Part shown: positions 51,134-59,629 of the stretch, piece after piece
Layout: every line of letters starts with the position of its first letter
Position numbering within the stretch: the first letter of the stretch is position 1
NCBI GenBank assembly: GCA_016124575.1
Contig: WGNM01000022.1
Span: 62,001 to 126,000, forward strand
Length of the DNA: 64,000 bases
Direction: 5' to 3'
Origin: Cryomorphaceae bacterium
GTDB taxonomy: Bacteria; Bacteroidota; Bacteroidia; Flavobacteriales_D; Sanyastnellaceae
Translations under genes and position numbers: made by a program
Notes under the pieces: model-generated
What the model was told of the DNA's origin: nothing
Seen by the model: only the letters and a program-made list of their open reading frames with translations
Databases searched by the model: none

Positions 51134-52180
51134 ATGAAGTGGTGCCTGACCTCTTTATTTGTTGTTGGGTTTGGATTGTGTGCGTTTTGTCAACCAGACG
51201 TCCGCTTGGCTTACGCCGTGAAACTTGATGTAGGTGCAAACTTTGCCAAATTCGACGACCAGCGAGATCTAAATGTTAGGCAAAAAATGGGCTCTGTGCT
51301 CGATCTTACTGCCGGTTTGGGTATCCGATATCGCGAGCGCTATGGCATTTTTGCCAGTGGTGGTGGCGTGCTTGATTCATATGCCTTCCAGCTTGATAGC
51401 GGTGAATATTCAGTTTCGAGTATTACTTGGAAAATGCACCTCTCAGCCTTTGCACTTTTGCCAATTAAAAAAAACAATCATTCAGACCTGCATGTAGGCA
51501 TCGACCTTGGCACCGTCTTCTATGGCCCCGATACAGAAGGCGAAACCATTGGTAATTACAGCATTCTGGCAAGTTCTTTTGGGCCGAAAAGCAATATCCT
51601 TTCTCCTGAATTGGGTCTAGTGAAATCTTTTCCTCGCGGTGCCATGCATTTCTTATTGACCTATTCCTACATCTTCAGAGATAGCGCAACAGTGAACTTT
51701 GCCTTTACAAAAGACGGAGTCACAAATTACGCAAGAGGAAAAGGCGACTACGTCGGATTGCGCTTCCGATATACAGGCGACATCACACCTCCAAAGCCAC
51801 CAAAATTGAAGTTACCCCAGCCACCCGCTGAAATGAAAAACTTCATGGCAAGGGAAACCCGCGTTGGCAGAACCTACAGTGTAAAAAGAAGAGTCGTGAA
51901 ACTGCGGTTGTGGGATCAAGCAGAGCTAGACGGAGATTCAATTTCAGTATTTTTCAACGATAATTTCATCCTCGTTGATCACGCATTAACAAGGAAAAAG
52001 AAAGTAATCAAGCTGTACCTTCAAGATGGCACGAACACAATCATGGTCTGTGCAAAAAATGAAGGGACAATTTCTCCAAACACCGTAGCTTGTCGATTAC
52101 GCGTTAGAGGCAGGAAAGAAGATTTCGTATTCAGCACCTCGATGGACAGAAATGAAACCTTGATATTGAACCTCGATTGA
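51134..52180 (+). CDS. secreted protein with barrel-like N-terminus and Ig-like C-terminus
   Basis: A 348-residue protein from ATG 51134, 4 bases after the CBS-type gene; the TTG at 51122 overlaps it. Signal peptide MKWCLTSLFVVGFGLCAFCQ. Residues ~20-230 have alternating strands of an outer-membrane barrel (VKLDVGANFAKFDDQ; GVLDSYAFQLDSG; HFLLTYSYIFRDSA). The last ~100 residues (VVKLRLWDQAELDGDSISVF, then VIKLYLQDGTNTIMVCAKNE) are a beta-sandwich seen after many Bacteroidota lipoproteins and OmpA-like proteins. Function unknown. It ends next to the convergent rocD. Confidence 0.78.
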   Translation: MKWCLTSLFVVGFGLCAFCQPDVRLAYAVKLDVGANFAKFDDQRDLNVRQKMGSVLDLTAGLGIRYRERYGIFASGGGVLDSYAFQLDSGEYSVSSITWKMHLSAFALLPIKKNNHSDLHVGIDLGTVFYGPDTEGETIGNYSILASSFGPKSNILSPELGLVKSFPRGAMHFLLTYSYIFRDSATVNFAFTKDGVTNYARGKGDYVGLRFRYTGDITPPKPPKLKLPQPPAEMKNFMARETRVGRTYSVKRRVVKLRLWDQAELDGDSISVFFNDNFILVDHALTRKKKVIKLYLQDGTNTIMVCAKNEGTISPNTVACRLRVRGRKEDFVFSTSMDRNETLILNLD

Positions 52181-53470
52181 TTATTTTCTGTGCTCGAGAA
52201 TTGTCTTTCTGATGATGTTCACACACTCCATCAATTGATCCTCAGTCATCACCAAAGGAGGTGCAAATCGGATGATATTTCCGTGTGTAGGTTTTGCGAG
52301 TAGTCCATTGTTTTTCAGCTCTACGCAAATGTTCCATGCTGTTGGGCTATCAGGAGTATCATTCACTATAATCGCATTCAACAATCCACGTCCGCGCACC
52401 AGCGTAACAAGATCCGTTTCCTCGATCAGCTTGCGCATCTCTGCTCTGAAAATGTTTCCAAGTCGGCGAGCATTCTGAGCCAGATTTTCATCTCTCACCA
52501 CTTCCAAAGCTGCGATAGCCACCTCACCAGCAATGGGGTTACCTCCGAAAGTAGAGCCGTGTTCACCAGGCTTGATGACCATCATCACATCGTCATCAGC
52601 CAATACTGCCGACACCGGATACGAGCCACCAGAGAGCGCTTTTCCAAGAATTAAAATATCAGGTCGAGCATACGTAGATTGACGTTCACAATGATTTTCG
52701 CATGAGCAATTTCCACAAACAGCGAGAAGACTTCCGGTGCGTGCAATACCCGTTTGCACCTCGTCTGCAATGAACAATACATTCTTTTCCTTGCATGCTT
52801 TCGCTGCCAATTGAATGAAATCATCAGCTGGAGTGTTCACCCCTGCTTCTCCTTGGATAGGCTCTACCAAGAAACCGGCAACATTGGGATCCTCCAACTC
52901 AGTGCGAAGAGCGTTCAAATCATTGTACGGAATGCTCACAAAACCAGGAGTGTACGGACCGAAGTTACCCTTTGAATCGGGGTCGCTAGAAAACGAAATG
53001 ATCGTTGTAGTGCGACCGTGGAAGTTCTCGCCGCAGACAATAATTTTTGCTGCATTGCTCGGCACACCTTTTTTCTCGTAGGCCCATTTGCGGCAAAGTT
53101 TAATCGCTGTTTCAACAGCCTCCGCTCCCGTATTCATTGGCAACACCTTGTCGTAGCTGAAATACTCAGTTATATATTTCTCATATCTACCCAGAACACT
53201 GTTGTAGAACGCACGTGATGTCAGACAAAGTTTCTCCGCCTGGTCTTTCATTGCCTTCACAATTCGCGGATGGCAGTGACCTTGATTGACAGCAGAGTAT
53301 GCAGACAAGAAATCGAAGTATCGTTTCCCTTCAACATCCCAAACGAAAACACCTTCGCCACGATCCAGCACCACAGGCAGTGGGTGGTAGTTGTGTGCAC
53401 CATGTTTATCTTCTAGTTCTATCGCTTGTTGAGAAGTCAACTTATTTTCCATTACGTCAGCCATTGTCAT
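52181..53470 (-). CDS. rocD: ornithine--oxo-acid transaminase, with cysteine-rich insert
   Basis: A 429-residue class III PLP aminotransferase converting ornithine to glutamate semialdehyde. Motifs: [67 protein letters not shown] and the PLP lysine in [19 protein letters not shown]. Between them is an unusual stretch [11 protein letters not shown] (about residues 262-272), with four cysteines, not found in the E. coli or Bacillus enzymes as I recall them. The -7 box TACCTTTG is 10 bases ahead of the ATG at 53470. Confidence 0.94.
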   Translation of the reverse strand: MTMADVMENKLTSQQAIELEDKHGAHNYHPLPVVLDRGEGVFVWDVEGKRYFDFLSAYSAVNQGHCHPRIVKAMKDQAEKLCLTSRAFYNSVLGRYEKYITEYFSYDKVLPMNTGAEAVETAIKLCRKWAYEKKGVPSNAAKIIVCGENFHGRTTTIISFSSDPDSKGNFGPYTPGFVSIPYNDLNALRTELEDPNVAGFLVEPIQGEAGVNTPADDFIQLAAKACKEKNVLFIADEVQTGIARTGSLLAVCGNCSCENHCERQSTYARPDILILGKALSGGSYPVSAVLADDDVMMVIKPGEHGSTFGGNPIAGEVAIAALEVVRDENLAQNARRLGNIFRAEMRKLIEETDLVTLVRGRGLLNAIIVNDTPDSPTAWNICVELKNNGLLAKPTHGNIIRFAPPLVMTEDQLMECVNIIRKTILEHRK

Positions 53471-53479
53471 GCATTTTCA

Positions 53480-53487
53480 CAAAGGTA
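53480..53487 (-). promoter_or_regulatory. -7 promoter box of rocD
   Basis: TACCTTTG on the minus strand, exact match to TAnnTTTG; predicted leader about 6 nt. Confidence 0.5.
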
Positions 53488-53558
53488 GAAAAATCAATTG
53501 GTCGAAACATTTGAAAAGATTGCATGAGCATTCACGCCTATTTCACGACCTTTGAAAT

Positions 53559-54998
53559 GTGAATATTGGCGATCTCGAATACCTCTTAAAGGAAGCATTT
53601 CCTTACACCCCGACCACCAGTCAGGAAGGACTACTGCATGCATTCAGTAGGTTTTTATGGTCGCCGAAACCCAAATGCGCCTTGCTCATCAAAGGATATG
53701 CGGGAACGGGGAAAACGACAGTCACAGGAACCATTGTTCAAGTTTTAAAAAGCCTCGACATTGATGTAGTGCTTATGGCACCCACCGGACGTGCTGCAAA
53801 AGTGCTTTCATCATTCGCACATGCGCCAGCCTACACCATCCACAAAACCATTTACATGGGAAAGACCGAAGGCGGAGGCATGGATTTCTCTCTCGGTTTC
53901 AATCGCCGACGAAACGCATTGTTTGTGGTTGATGAAGCATCGATGATCGGAGAAGCAACCGCCTCTCAAGAAGACTATCGCGATTTGCTCGACGACATGA
54001 TGGCCTATGTCTTTGCCGGCGAAGGCTGTAGGCTGTTGCTCATCGGCGATGGTGCACAATTGCCTCCCGTAGGCACAACCGACAGTCCGGCGTTGCGCAC
54101 AACCCATCTCTCAGAACGTTTCGATTTGACGATGGCAGAAATCGAATTGAAAGAAGTTGTCAGACAAGAAATCGACTCAGGTATTTTACTGAACGCCAAC
54201 ATATTGCGACAACACCTGATGAATAAGACACCCGGTTTCCCGACATTGCAGATGGAAGGTTTTTCGGATATCAAACGTATTGAAGGCGGCGAATTGCACG
54301 AATTGCTTGAAGATTTGTATGGTAAGTACGGACAAGAAGGCGTGTGTGTGATAACACGTTCGAACAAAAGGGCAAATTTATTCAACCAGCAGATTCGCAA
54401 CCGCATACTTTGGCACGAAGAAGAGCTTTCAGGCGGAGATATGATCATGGTAGTGCGCAACAACTATCATTGGTTGATAGATTACAAAGACGCCCCCACT
54501 CCTTTTCTCGCCAACGGAGATGCCTTGGAGATAGAGAAAGTCGGCAGGCACTATGAACAATACGGTTTGCGCTTCGCGGATGTGACAGTTCGCCTTGCTG
54601 ATTACCCAGAATACCCATCCATTGACATGCGTGTAATGCTCGACGTGCTCATGCACGAACAGGCCAACCTCGGGATGGAAGCCCAGCGCAGGTTTTACGA
54701 AGCCGTTACTGAAGACTATCTGCATTTGGGAAGCAGGAGAAAAATCCATGAAGCCGTTTCGAAAGACCCCTTTTACAATGCCGTGCAGATTAAATTCGCG
54801 TATGCTGTAACCTGCCACAAGTCGCAAGGCGGACAATGGCCAGCCGTTGTTGTGGATCAAGGTTTTCTTACCGAGGAAATGCTAGATGAATCGTTGTTGC
54901 GATGGTTTTACACAGCCTTTACGCGTTCTCAAACGGTGTTATACCTGCTGAATTTTGCCCCAGAATTTTTCGAAACAGAGATTCAATCGAAATCTTAA
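53559..54998 (+). CDS. RecD-like ATP-dependent DNA helicase (AAA_30/UvrD_C_2 type)
   Basis: A 479-residue superfamily 1 helicase starting at GTG 53559. Walker A GYAGTGKTTVTGTI, motif Ia LMAPTGRAAKVL, motif II FVVDEASMIG, motif III LIGDGAQLPPVG, and C-terminal motifs YAVTCHKSQGGQWPAVVVD and WFYTAFTRSQ. This resembles RecD2/TraA-like helicases found as single genes in Bacteroidota, and has no nuclease domain or RecBC partner. A variant -7 (GACCTTTG) lies 5 bases before the start. No defence gene neighbours it. Confidence 0.9.
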   Translation: MNIGDLEYLLKEAFPYTPTTSQEGLLHAFSRFLWSPKPKCALLIKGYAGTGKTTVTGTIVQVLKSLDIDVVLMAPTGRAAKVLSSFAHAPAYTIHKTIYMGKTEGGGMDFSLGFNRRRNALFVVDEASMIGEATASQEDYRDLLDDMMAYVFAGEGCRLLLIGDGAQLPPVGTTDSPALRTTHLSERFDLTMAEIELKEVVRQEIDSGILLNANILRQHLMNKTPGFPTLQMEGFSDIKRIEGGELHELLEDLYGKYGQEGVCVITRSNKRANLFNQQIRNRILWHEEELSGGDMIMVVRNNYHWLIDYKDAPTPFLANGDALEIEKVGRHYEQYGLRFADVTVRLADYPEYPSIDMRVMLDVLMHEQANLGMEAQRRFYEAVTEDYLHLGSRRKIHEAVSKDPFYNAVQIKFAYAVTCHKSQGGQWPAVVVDQGFLTEEMLDESLLRWFYTAFTRSQTVLYLLNFAPEFFETEIQSKS

Positions 54999-55266
54999 AC
55001 CACAAGCCGACTGTTATTAGTCTTGATTCTTCGTTCGTGCATGGAACAGATTGCTATTGATTAATAATTGAAGTTAGACTTTTGCAAACCATATCAGTTA
55101 GAGCTTTGAATGTACTCACTTATCTCAATCAAAACCGTTTAGAAAAATACCATTTCGAAAGATGTAATTAATTGTAATTTTCTTGTTGACGTTCACAAAA
55201 ATTGAAATACCACTGCAAGGGATATTGCTGAATCTTGCGCGAACGAACATATTTCAGAAGCAGGAA
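54999..55266. other. 268-base gap between convergent genes
   Basis: AT-rich, with no ORF of useful length and no clear terminator stem. I see nothing else that I can support here. Confidence 0.4.
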
Positions 55267-55740
55267 TTAGGATTTGAGTATACGTTCAAAGAGACTGTGT
55301 TCTTCGTGGGCATGCAATTCGAGTAAACCAATCAATTTCTCCACTCTTGTGACAAGAAGGTTATAGATCATATCGTTTTTAAGTGCAATCATATCGACCG
55401 TTAACACATTCAAAAATGTTGTTAAGCGCTCTTCAAGATCGTCGTGTGCGGTAACAAAGTTGCGTGCCTCATCTGTTAGCTCCGGTTCTATTCCTTCCAT
55501 AAATGGGAAGATATATTGCTCTTCAAACCGAAAATGACTGTTCAATTCCTGCTTAAATCTTTTAAACCAATAAAAACAGATAGCAGCCTGAGCACCTGAT
55601 CTGCCCTCATAGTGTGACATGATGTCTAGATAGTGCTCCATAGTCGGTAAAAAATCGCTTTGAATTTTCCTATGAGCGGCTTCTAACTGATTGGTGGTAG
55701 CGGCAGTTGGTTGGTTTCTTCGGTGGTGGATGTGAATCAT
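55267..55740 (-). CDS. hemerythrin (HHE) domain protein
   Basis: A 157-residue cytoplasmic four-helix bundle. The histidine and acidic residues that bind a diiron site are visible: AAHRKIQSDFLP, NSHFRFEEQYIFPFME, VTAHDDLEERL and LLELHAHEEHSLFERI. Such proteins bind oxygen or nitric oxide, or repair iron-sulfur clusters. The N-terminus MIHIHHRRNQ is also His-rich. A 12-bp hairpin with a 2-base bulge sits just upstream of the ATG, at 55752-55782. Confidence 0.85.
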   Translation of the reverse strand: MIHIHHRRNQPTAATTNQLEAAHRKIQSDFLPTMEHYLDIMSHYEGRSGAQAAICFYWFKRFKQELNSHFRFEEQYIFPFMEGIEPELTDEARNFVTAHDDLEERLTTFLNVLTVDMIALKNDMIYNLLVTRVEKLIGLLELHAHEEHSLFERILKS

Positions 55741-55751
55741 TGGTAGTAGAT

Positions 55752-55782
55752 ATTGGGTATTTGAAAAGTATTCAAACCCAAT
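55752..55782 (-). promoter_or_regulatory. inverted repeat directly upstream of the hemerythrin gene
   Basis: ATTGGG and TTTGAA (55752-55757 and 55760-55765) pair with TTCAAA and CCCAAT (55771-55782), with a TA bulge and a 5-base AAGTA loop. It ends 12 bases from the ATG. The TTGA/TCAA half-sites resemble a CRP/FNR-family operator, but the spacing is 7 rather than the usual 6 bases. It overlaps a weak -7 (TGGGTTTG). Confidence 0.45.
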
Positions 55783-55870
55783 CGAGCAGCAACTACCTCA
55801 AACAAGGTATTTCAAAATTAGAAATTCACAAAGGGTGGTGGATTAGGTTAGCTGAGTAAATATTTAAACA

Positions 55871-55898
55871 AAAAAGGTGCACCATAGCGCACCTTTTT
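55871..55898 (-). terminator. intrinsic terminator of icd
   Basis: Stem of 10 bp (AAAAAGGTGC, 55871-55880, with GCACCTTTTT, 55889-55898) and an 8-base loop. Read on the minus strand it is followed by a T-run, 21 bases beyond the icd stop. It could also act on the plus strand because both arms end in A/T runs. Confidence 0.8.
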
Positions 55899-55918
55899 AG
55901 ATCAATATTCAAGAAATA

Positions 55919-57148
55919 TTAACTCATCATTCTCTTTTTCAATTCCTGATCAAGCGCATCAAGGAAGTCTTCAGTAGTAAGATAATCGGCTTCAGTCACT
56001 TTTCCATCTTTCACTAGCATGGCCAAGTCTTTGGTCATTTTACCACCTTCAACAACATCTACGCATACTTGCTCCAGTGTTGAACAGAATGAGCGCAAAG
56101 CGTCGTTCCCATCTAGTTTCCCTCTGAAATCCAAACCACGGGTCCATGCAAAAATTGATGCAATGGGGTTCGTAGAAGTCTTCTTTCCTTGTTGATGCTG
56201 ACGGTAGTGGCGTGTAACAGTGCCATGAGCGGCTTCCGCTTCAACCGTTTTTCCATCTGGCGTTACAAGAACTGAGGTCATAAGTCCGAGAGACCCGAAA
56301 CCTTGAGCTACGGTATCAGACTGGACGTCGCCGTCGTAGTTTTTACAAGCCCAAACAAACGCACCGCTCCATTTCAGTGCAGATGCCACCATGTCGTCGA
56401 TCAGACGATGTTCGTAGGTAATGCCTGTTTCTTCGAATAGCGTTTTGAATTCATTTTGATACACTTCTTCAAAGATATCTTTGAAGCGACCATCGTAGGC
56501 TTTCAAAATTGTGTTCTTCGTAGAAAGGTACAAAGGCCATTTCTTCACCAAAGCCTGGTTGAAGCATGAGCGAGCGAAGCCATAAATAGATTCGTCAGTG
56601 TTGTACATGCTCAACGCCACACCGTCACCTTTAAAATCGTAGACCTCCCAAGTTTGGGTTTGTCCGCCATCTTCAGGTATAAACGACATAGTAAGCTTTC
56701 CTTTTCCTTTGATTACCGTATCGGTAGCCTTGTATTGATCACCGAAAGCATGACGTCCAATACAAATTGGCTGTGTCCAACCCGGCACCAAACGCGGCAC
56801 ATTCTTCATGATGATAGGCTCACGGAAAACGGTTCCTCCAACGATGTTACGGATGGTTCCATTTGGAGATTTCCACATCTTTTTCAATCCGAACTCTTCT
56901 ACACGTTGCTCATCGGGTGTGATAGTCGCGCATTTGATCCCCACGTTGTACTTTTTAATAGCCTCTGCCGAATCGATTGTGATTTGATCATTGGTTTCAT
57001 CGCGCTTCTCGATTCCAAGATCGTAGTATTTGATATCGAGGTCGAGGTAAGGGAAAATGAGCTTTTCTTTAATTGCACTCCAGATCACCCGTGTCATTTC
57101 GTCGCCGTCAAGCTCCACGACGGGGTTTGCAACTTTAATCTTATTCAT
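55919..57148 (-). CDS. icd: NADP-dependent isocitrate dehydrogenase (eukaryote-like homodimeric type)
   Basis: A 409-residue TCA-cycle enzyme oxidising isocitrate to 2-oxoglutarate. ATG 57148 gives [20 protein letters not shown], typical of the type II subgroup (shared with eukaryotes); the longer frame adds 24 unrelated residues. Seen: [74 protein letters not shown] and [18 protein letters not shown]. Substrate-binding Arg, Lys and Ser residues are in place. A -7-like TAACTTCG lies about 35 bases upstream. Confidence 0.96.
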   Translation of the reverse strand: MNKIKVANPVVELDGDEMTRVIWSAIKEKLIFPYLDLDIKYYDLGIEKRDETNDQITIDSAEAIKKYNVGIKCATITPDEQRVEEFGLKKMWKSPNGTIRNIVGGTVFREPIIMKNVPRLVPGWTQPICIGRHAFGDQYKATDTVIKGKGKLTMSFIPEDGGQTQTWEVYDFKGDGVALSMYNTDESIYGFARSCFNQALVKKWPLYLSTKNTILKAYDGRFKDIFEEVYQNEFKTLFEETGITYEHRLIDDMVASALKWSGAFVWACKNYDGDVQSDTVAQGFGSLGLMTSVLVTPDGKTVEAEAAHGTVTRHYRQHQQGKKTSTNPIASIFAWTRGLDFRGKLDGNDALRSFCSTLEQVCVDVVEGGKMTKDLAMLVKDGKVTEADYLTTEDFLDALDQELKKRMMS

Positions 57149-57218
57149 CTTTGAGAAAGTGGTTTTGAAATTGGAAAGCGCGAAGTTACGATTTTTGCTC
57201 GAAAACACTGTTGGAAAC

Positions 57219-57251
57219 AAAAAGAGGCGACTGAATCAGCCGCCTCTTTTT
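57219..57251 (-). terminator. intrinsic terminator of ndk
   Basis: Stem AAAAAGAGGCG (57219-57229) with CGCCTCTTTTT (57241-57251), extended inside by a CTGA/TCAG pair with a mismatch. It lies 19 bases beyond the ndk stop and carries a T-run on the minus strand. Confidence 0.85.
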
Positions 57252-57270
57252 TGAATACTTTAATCGCTCA

Positions 57271-57690
57271 TTAAGCGCGCTCACGCTCACTGAAGAAGAA
57301 AAATCCTTCGTTGTGTGCGTTCTCATCGCTATCAGATCCGTGAACCGCATTCGCTGCGATGCTTTCAGCAAAATCACGACGGATAGTGCCTTCTGCAGCT
57401 TGTTTCGGGTCAGTAGCTCCGATCAATGTGCGGAAATCTTCTACTGCATTGTCTTTCTCAAGAATGGCAGCTACGATAGGACCTGAAGTCATGTAGTCTA
57501 CCAATTCACCGAAGAACGGACGCTCTTTGTGAATGGCATAGAACTTCTCAGCTTCCTGACGTGAAAGTTGTGTCCACTTCATTGCGCGAATTGAAAAACC
57601 CGCTCCGATGATGCGATCAATTATTTTCCCGGTGTTACCAGCGCCGGTCGCATCCGGCTTAATCATTGTAAAAGTTCTGTTCGTAGCCAT
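57271..57690 (-). CDS. ndk: nucleoside diphosphate kinase
   Basis: A 139-residue enzyme exchanging phosphate between nucleoside di- and triphosphates via a phosphohistidine. ATG 57690 gives [20 protein letters not shown]; the longer frame adds 18 residues and crosses the promoter. The active-site histidine is in [12 protein letters not shown], and the Kpn loop and C-terminus ([10 protein letters not shown]) match. The -7 box TACCTTTG is 25 bases ahead. Confidence 0.97.
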   Translation of the reverse strand: MATNRTFTMIKPDATGAGNTGKIIDRIIGAGFSIRAMKWTQLSRQEAEKFYAIHKERPFFGELVDYMTSGPIVAAILEKDNAVEDFRTLIGATDPKQAAEGTIRRDFAESIAANAVHGSDSDENAHNEGFFFFSERERA

Positions 57691-57714
57691 CTTTGGACAT
57701 TTGAAAAATCGGCG

Positions 57715-57722
57715 CAAAGGTA
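57715..57722 (-). promoter_or_regulatory. -7 promoter box of ndk
   Basis: TACCTTTG on the minus strand, exact match to TAnnTTTG, with a predicted leader of about 21 nt. Confidence 0.5.
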
Positions 57723-57809
57723 CGACATTTCTAAAAGTCATCACACATCAACTAAAGCAAAATACCTCTTAACTTCGCTGCTTGGAACAATAGTTGTCAT
57801 TCCGCGCAC

Positions 57810-59042
57810 ATGAAATCTACTTTTCTCATTGTCCTTTGTTGCTTTGTTTTCGCCTGTTCTAGCGAATCGCAACCTACCATGCAAGCCAGTGCACCCTTTA
57901 TGGCCAGCTTGAAAGAAAATTCTGAAATAGTTACTGGTGCTGAGCAAATGGATCGCTACATCGGACTATTGCAAAACAAAAAAGTTGGCTTGGTCGTGAA
58001 CCACACCTCCGTGATTGGCGATCAGCATCTTGCAGATGTTTTGGTAGAAAAAGGCGTTACTGTTGGTGCCATTTTCGCTCCCGAACATGGATTTCGCGGC
58101 GAGGCTGCCAATGGAGAGCATGTGGCGAGCGGTATTGATGGCAAAACCGGACTTCCTGTGCGGTCGTTATATGGAAAAACAAAGAAGCCGACACCAGAGA
58201 TGCTTGCAGACATCGACATCTTGGTATTTGATATTCAAGACGTTGGTGCACGATTTTACACCTATTTATCAACCTTGTACTACATAATCGAGGCAGGGGC
58301 TGAAAATAAGATTCCTGTCATTGTTCTCGATCGTCCAAACCCAAATGGCTTTTATGTTGACGGACCAGTATTGGAGCCAAGTTTCACCTCATTTGTCGGC
58401 ATCATTCCTATCCCCGTCGTGCACGGGATGACCTTGGGCGAATTGGCGAAAATGATTTGTGGCGAAAATTGGATGACTACAACCGCGACCTGCGACCTTC
58501 AGGTGATTGCATGCAAACATTATCAGCACGACGATCTGTACGCCTTACCCATCAATCCTAGTCCGAACCTCAGCAGTCAATCTGCCATTTACCTCTACCC
58601 TACTTTGTGTTTGTTTGAACCCACTAAGATCAGTATCGGCCGAGGCACTCCATTTCCCTTTGAGGTTATTGGCTATCCTGAAAATCAGAACGGATCATTT
58701 CAATTCACTCCTGCAGCCATTGCGGGGAAAGTCACCAATCCGAAGTATGAAGGTAAAGCGTGTAACGGACAAAACCTCGGTGAGTTTGGGAGTTTTTACT
58801 TCAAATCATATCGCCACATGTACCTTCCGTTTATTCTCGACTCGTACAAATTCTATCCAGACAAGTCTAAGTTTTTCACCGATGCTGCTTTTTTCGACAA
58901 GCTAGCAGGCACAGACAAACTGCGAAAGCAGATCATAGCTGGCAATACCGAAGAAGAAATACGCGCTAGCTGGGCGCCTGATTTGCAAGCATTTAAGGAA
59001 ATGAGAAAAAAGTACCTCTTGTATCCCGACCCCTTGAATTGA
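57810..59042 (+). CDS. namZ: exo-beta-N-acetylmuramidase NamZ (DUF1343)
   Basis: A 410-residue lipoprotein (lipobox FVFACS) of the DUF1343/NamZ family, which removes terminal N-acetylmuramic acid from peptidoglycan fragments in recycling. Seen: KKVGLVVNHTSVIGDQHLAD, IFAPEHGFRGEAANGEHV, KTGLPVRSLYGKTKKPTPEM, VFDIQDVGARFYTYLSTL and VLDRPNPNGFYVDGPVLEP. Full-length. Variant -7 TAACTTCG at 57770-57777. Confidence 0.92.
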   Translation: MKSTFLIVLCCFVFACSSESQPTMQASAPFMASLKENSEIVTGAEQMDRYIGLLQNKKVGLVVNHTSVIGDQHLADVLVEKGVTVGAIFAPEHGFRGEAANGEHVASGIDGKTGLPVRSLYGKTKKPTPEMLADIDILVFDIQDVGARFYTYLSTLYYIIEAGAENKIPVIVLDRPNPNGFYVDGPVLEPSFTSFVGIIPIPVVHGMTLGELAKMICGENWMTTTATCDLQVIACKHYQHDDLYALPINPSPNLSSQSAIYLYPTLCLFEPTKISIGRGTPFPFEVIGYPENQNGSFQFTPAAIAGKVTNPKYEGKACNGQNLGEFGSFYFKSYRHMYLPFILDSYKFYPDKSKFFTDAAFFDKLAGTDKLRKQIIAGNTEEEIRASWAPDLQAFKEMRKKYLLYPDPLN

Positions 59043-59116
59043 CTTCAAGAATTGCGCTCTTTTGTATTTCTGTGGCTTTACTATTTTTGTACCTTCACAA
59101 GCCTATTAAAAAACGT

Positions 59117-59629
59117 ATGAAAAAGGTTCTACTCCTGCTTACTATTGCACTCGCTGTTGGTTCTTGTAAAAAAACCGATGAGTTCGTAAATCCAGTATTT
59201 ATGTGTGATTGTGGGTCTATTAAATGGGGTGGTGTAGAATATCCACTTCAGATGGCTGAGTATGTTTTGGGAGATCCAGAAAACTTCCTTTCCCGCAAAT
59301 ATGTGTTGACAGCTGATGTCCGTACCGAATTTGAAGTAGAGCCACACAACCTCAACATTCAATTGGGGGTAGACAGTGTTGATCAGCAGCTTTTTTACAT
59401 ACCAAACCCCGATGTTCTGAATTGGTTTGAAGAGATCAATCAAAACGATATTTTACTTCCGTACCGCACTTATACGAGCACTGTAGGCTTGGTGAACATC
59501 ACTCCTGCTATTTTAGGCGGCAATGAAACCGTAAGCTTTGAAATGATCTTGCGAGAAGTTGTGAATAGCGACACCGTTGGTTTCGACATCTCTATGAAAG
59601 GCAACTTCAACGTCACCATCAATAACTAA
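59117..59629 (+). CDS. small lipoprotein of unknown function
   Basis: ATG 59117 gives MKKVLLLLTIALAVGSCKKT, a lipoprotein signal; the longer frame overlaps namZ. The 170-residue protein is beta-rich (FLSRKYVLTADVRTEFEVEP; VSFEMILREVVNSDTVGFDI) with CDCG near the start of the mature part. It probably follows namZ in one transcript (74-base gap) and overlaps the end of the convergent SGNH gene by 11 bases. Function unknown. Confidence 0.75.
   Translation: MKKVLLLLTIALAVGSCKKTDEFVNPVFMCDCGSIKWGGVEYPLQMAEYVLGDPENFLSRKYVLTADVRTEFEVEPHNLNIQLGVDSVDQQLFYIPNPDVLNWFEEINQNDILLPYRTYTSTVGLVNITPAILGGNETVSFEMILREVVNSDTVGFDISMKGNFNVTINN

Noticed and set aside
53559-54998. Defence island around the RecD-like helicase
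   Set aside because: The helicase stands between rocD and a hemerythrin gene, with no nuclease, methylase or other defence genes.
54999-55266. Possible small gene or RNA in the gap between the helicase and hemerythrin genes
   Set aside because: AT-rich, only very short frames (for example seven codons) and no stem with T-run.
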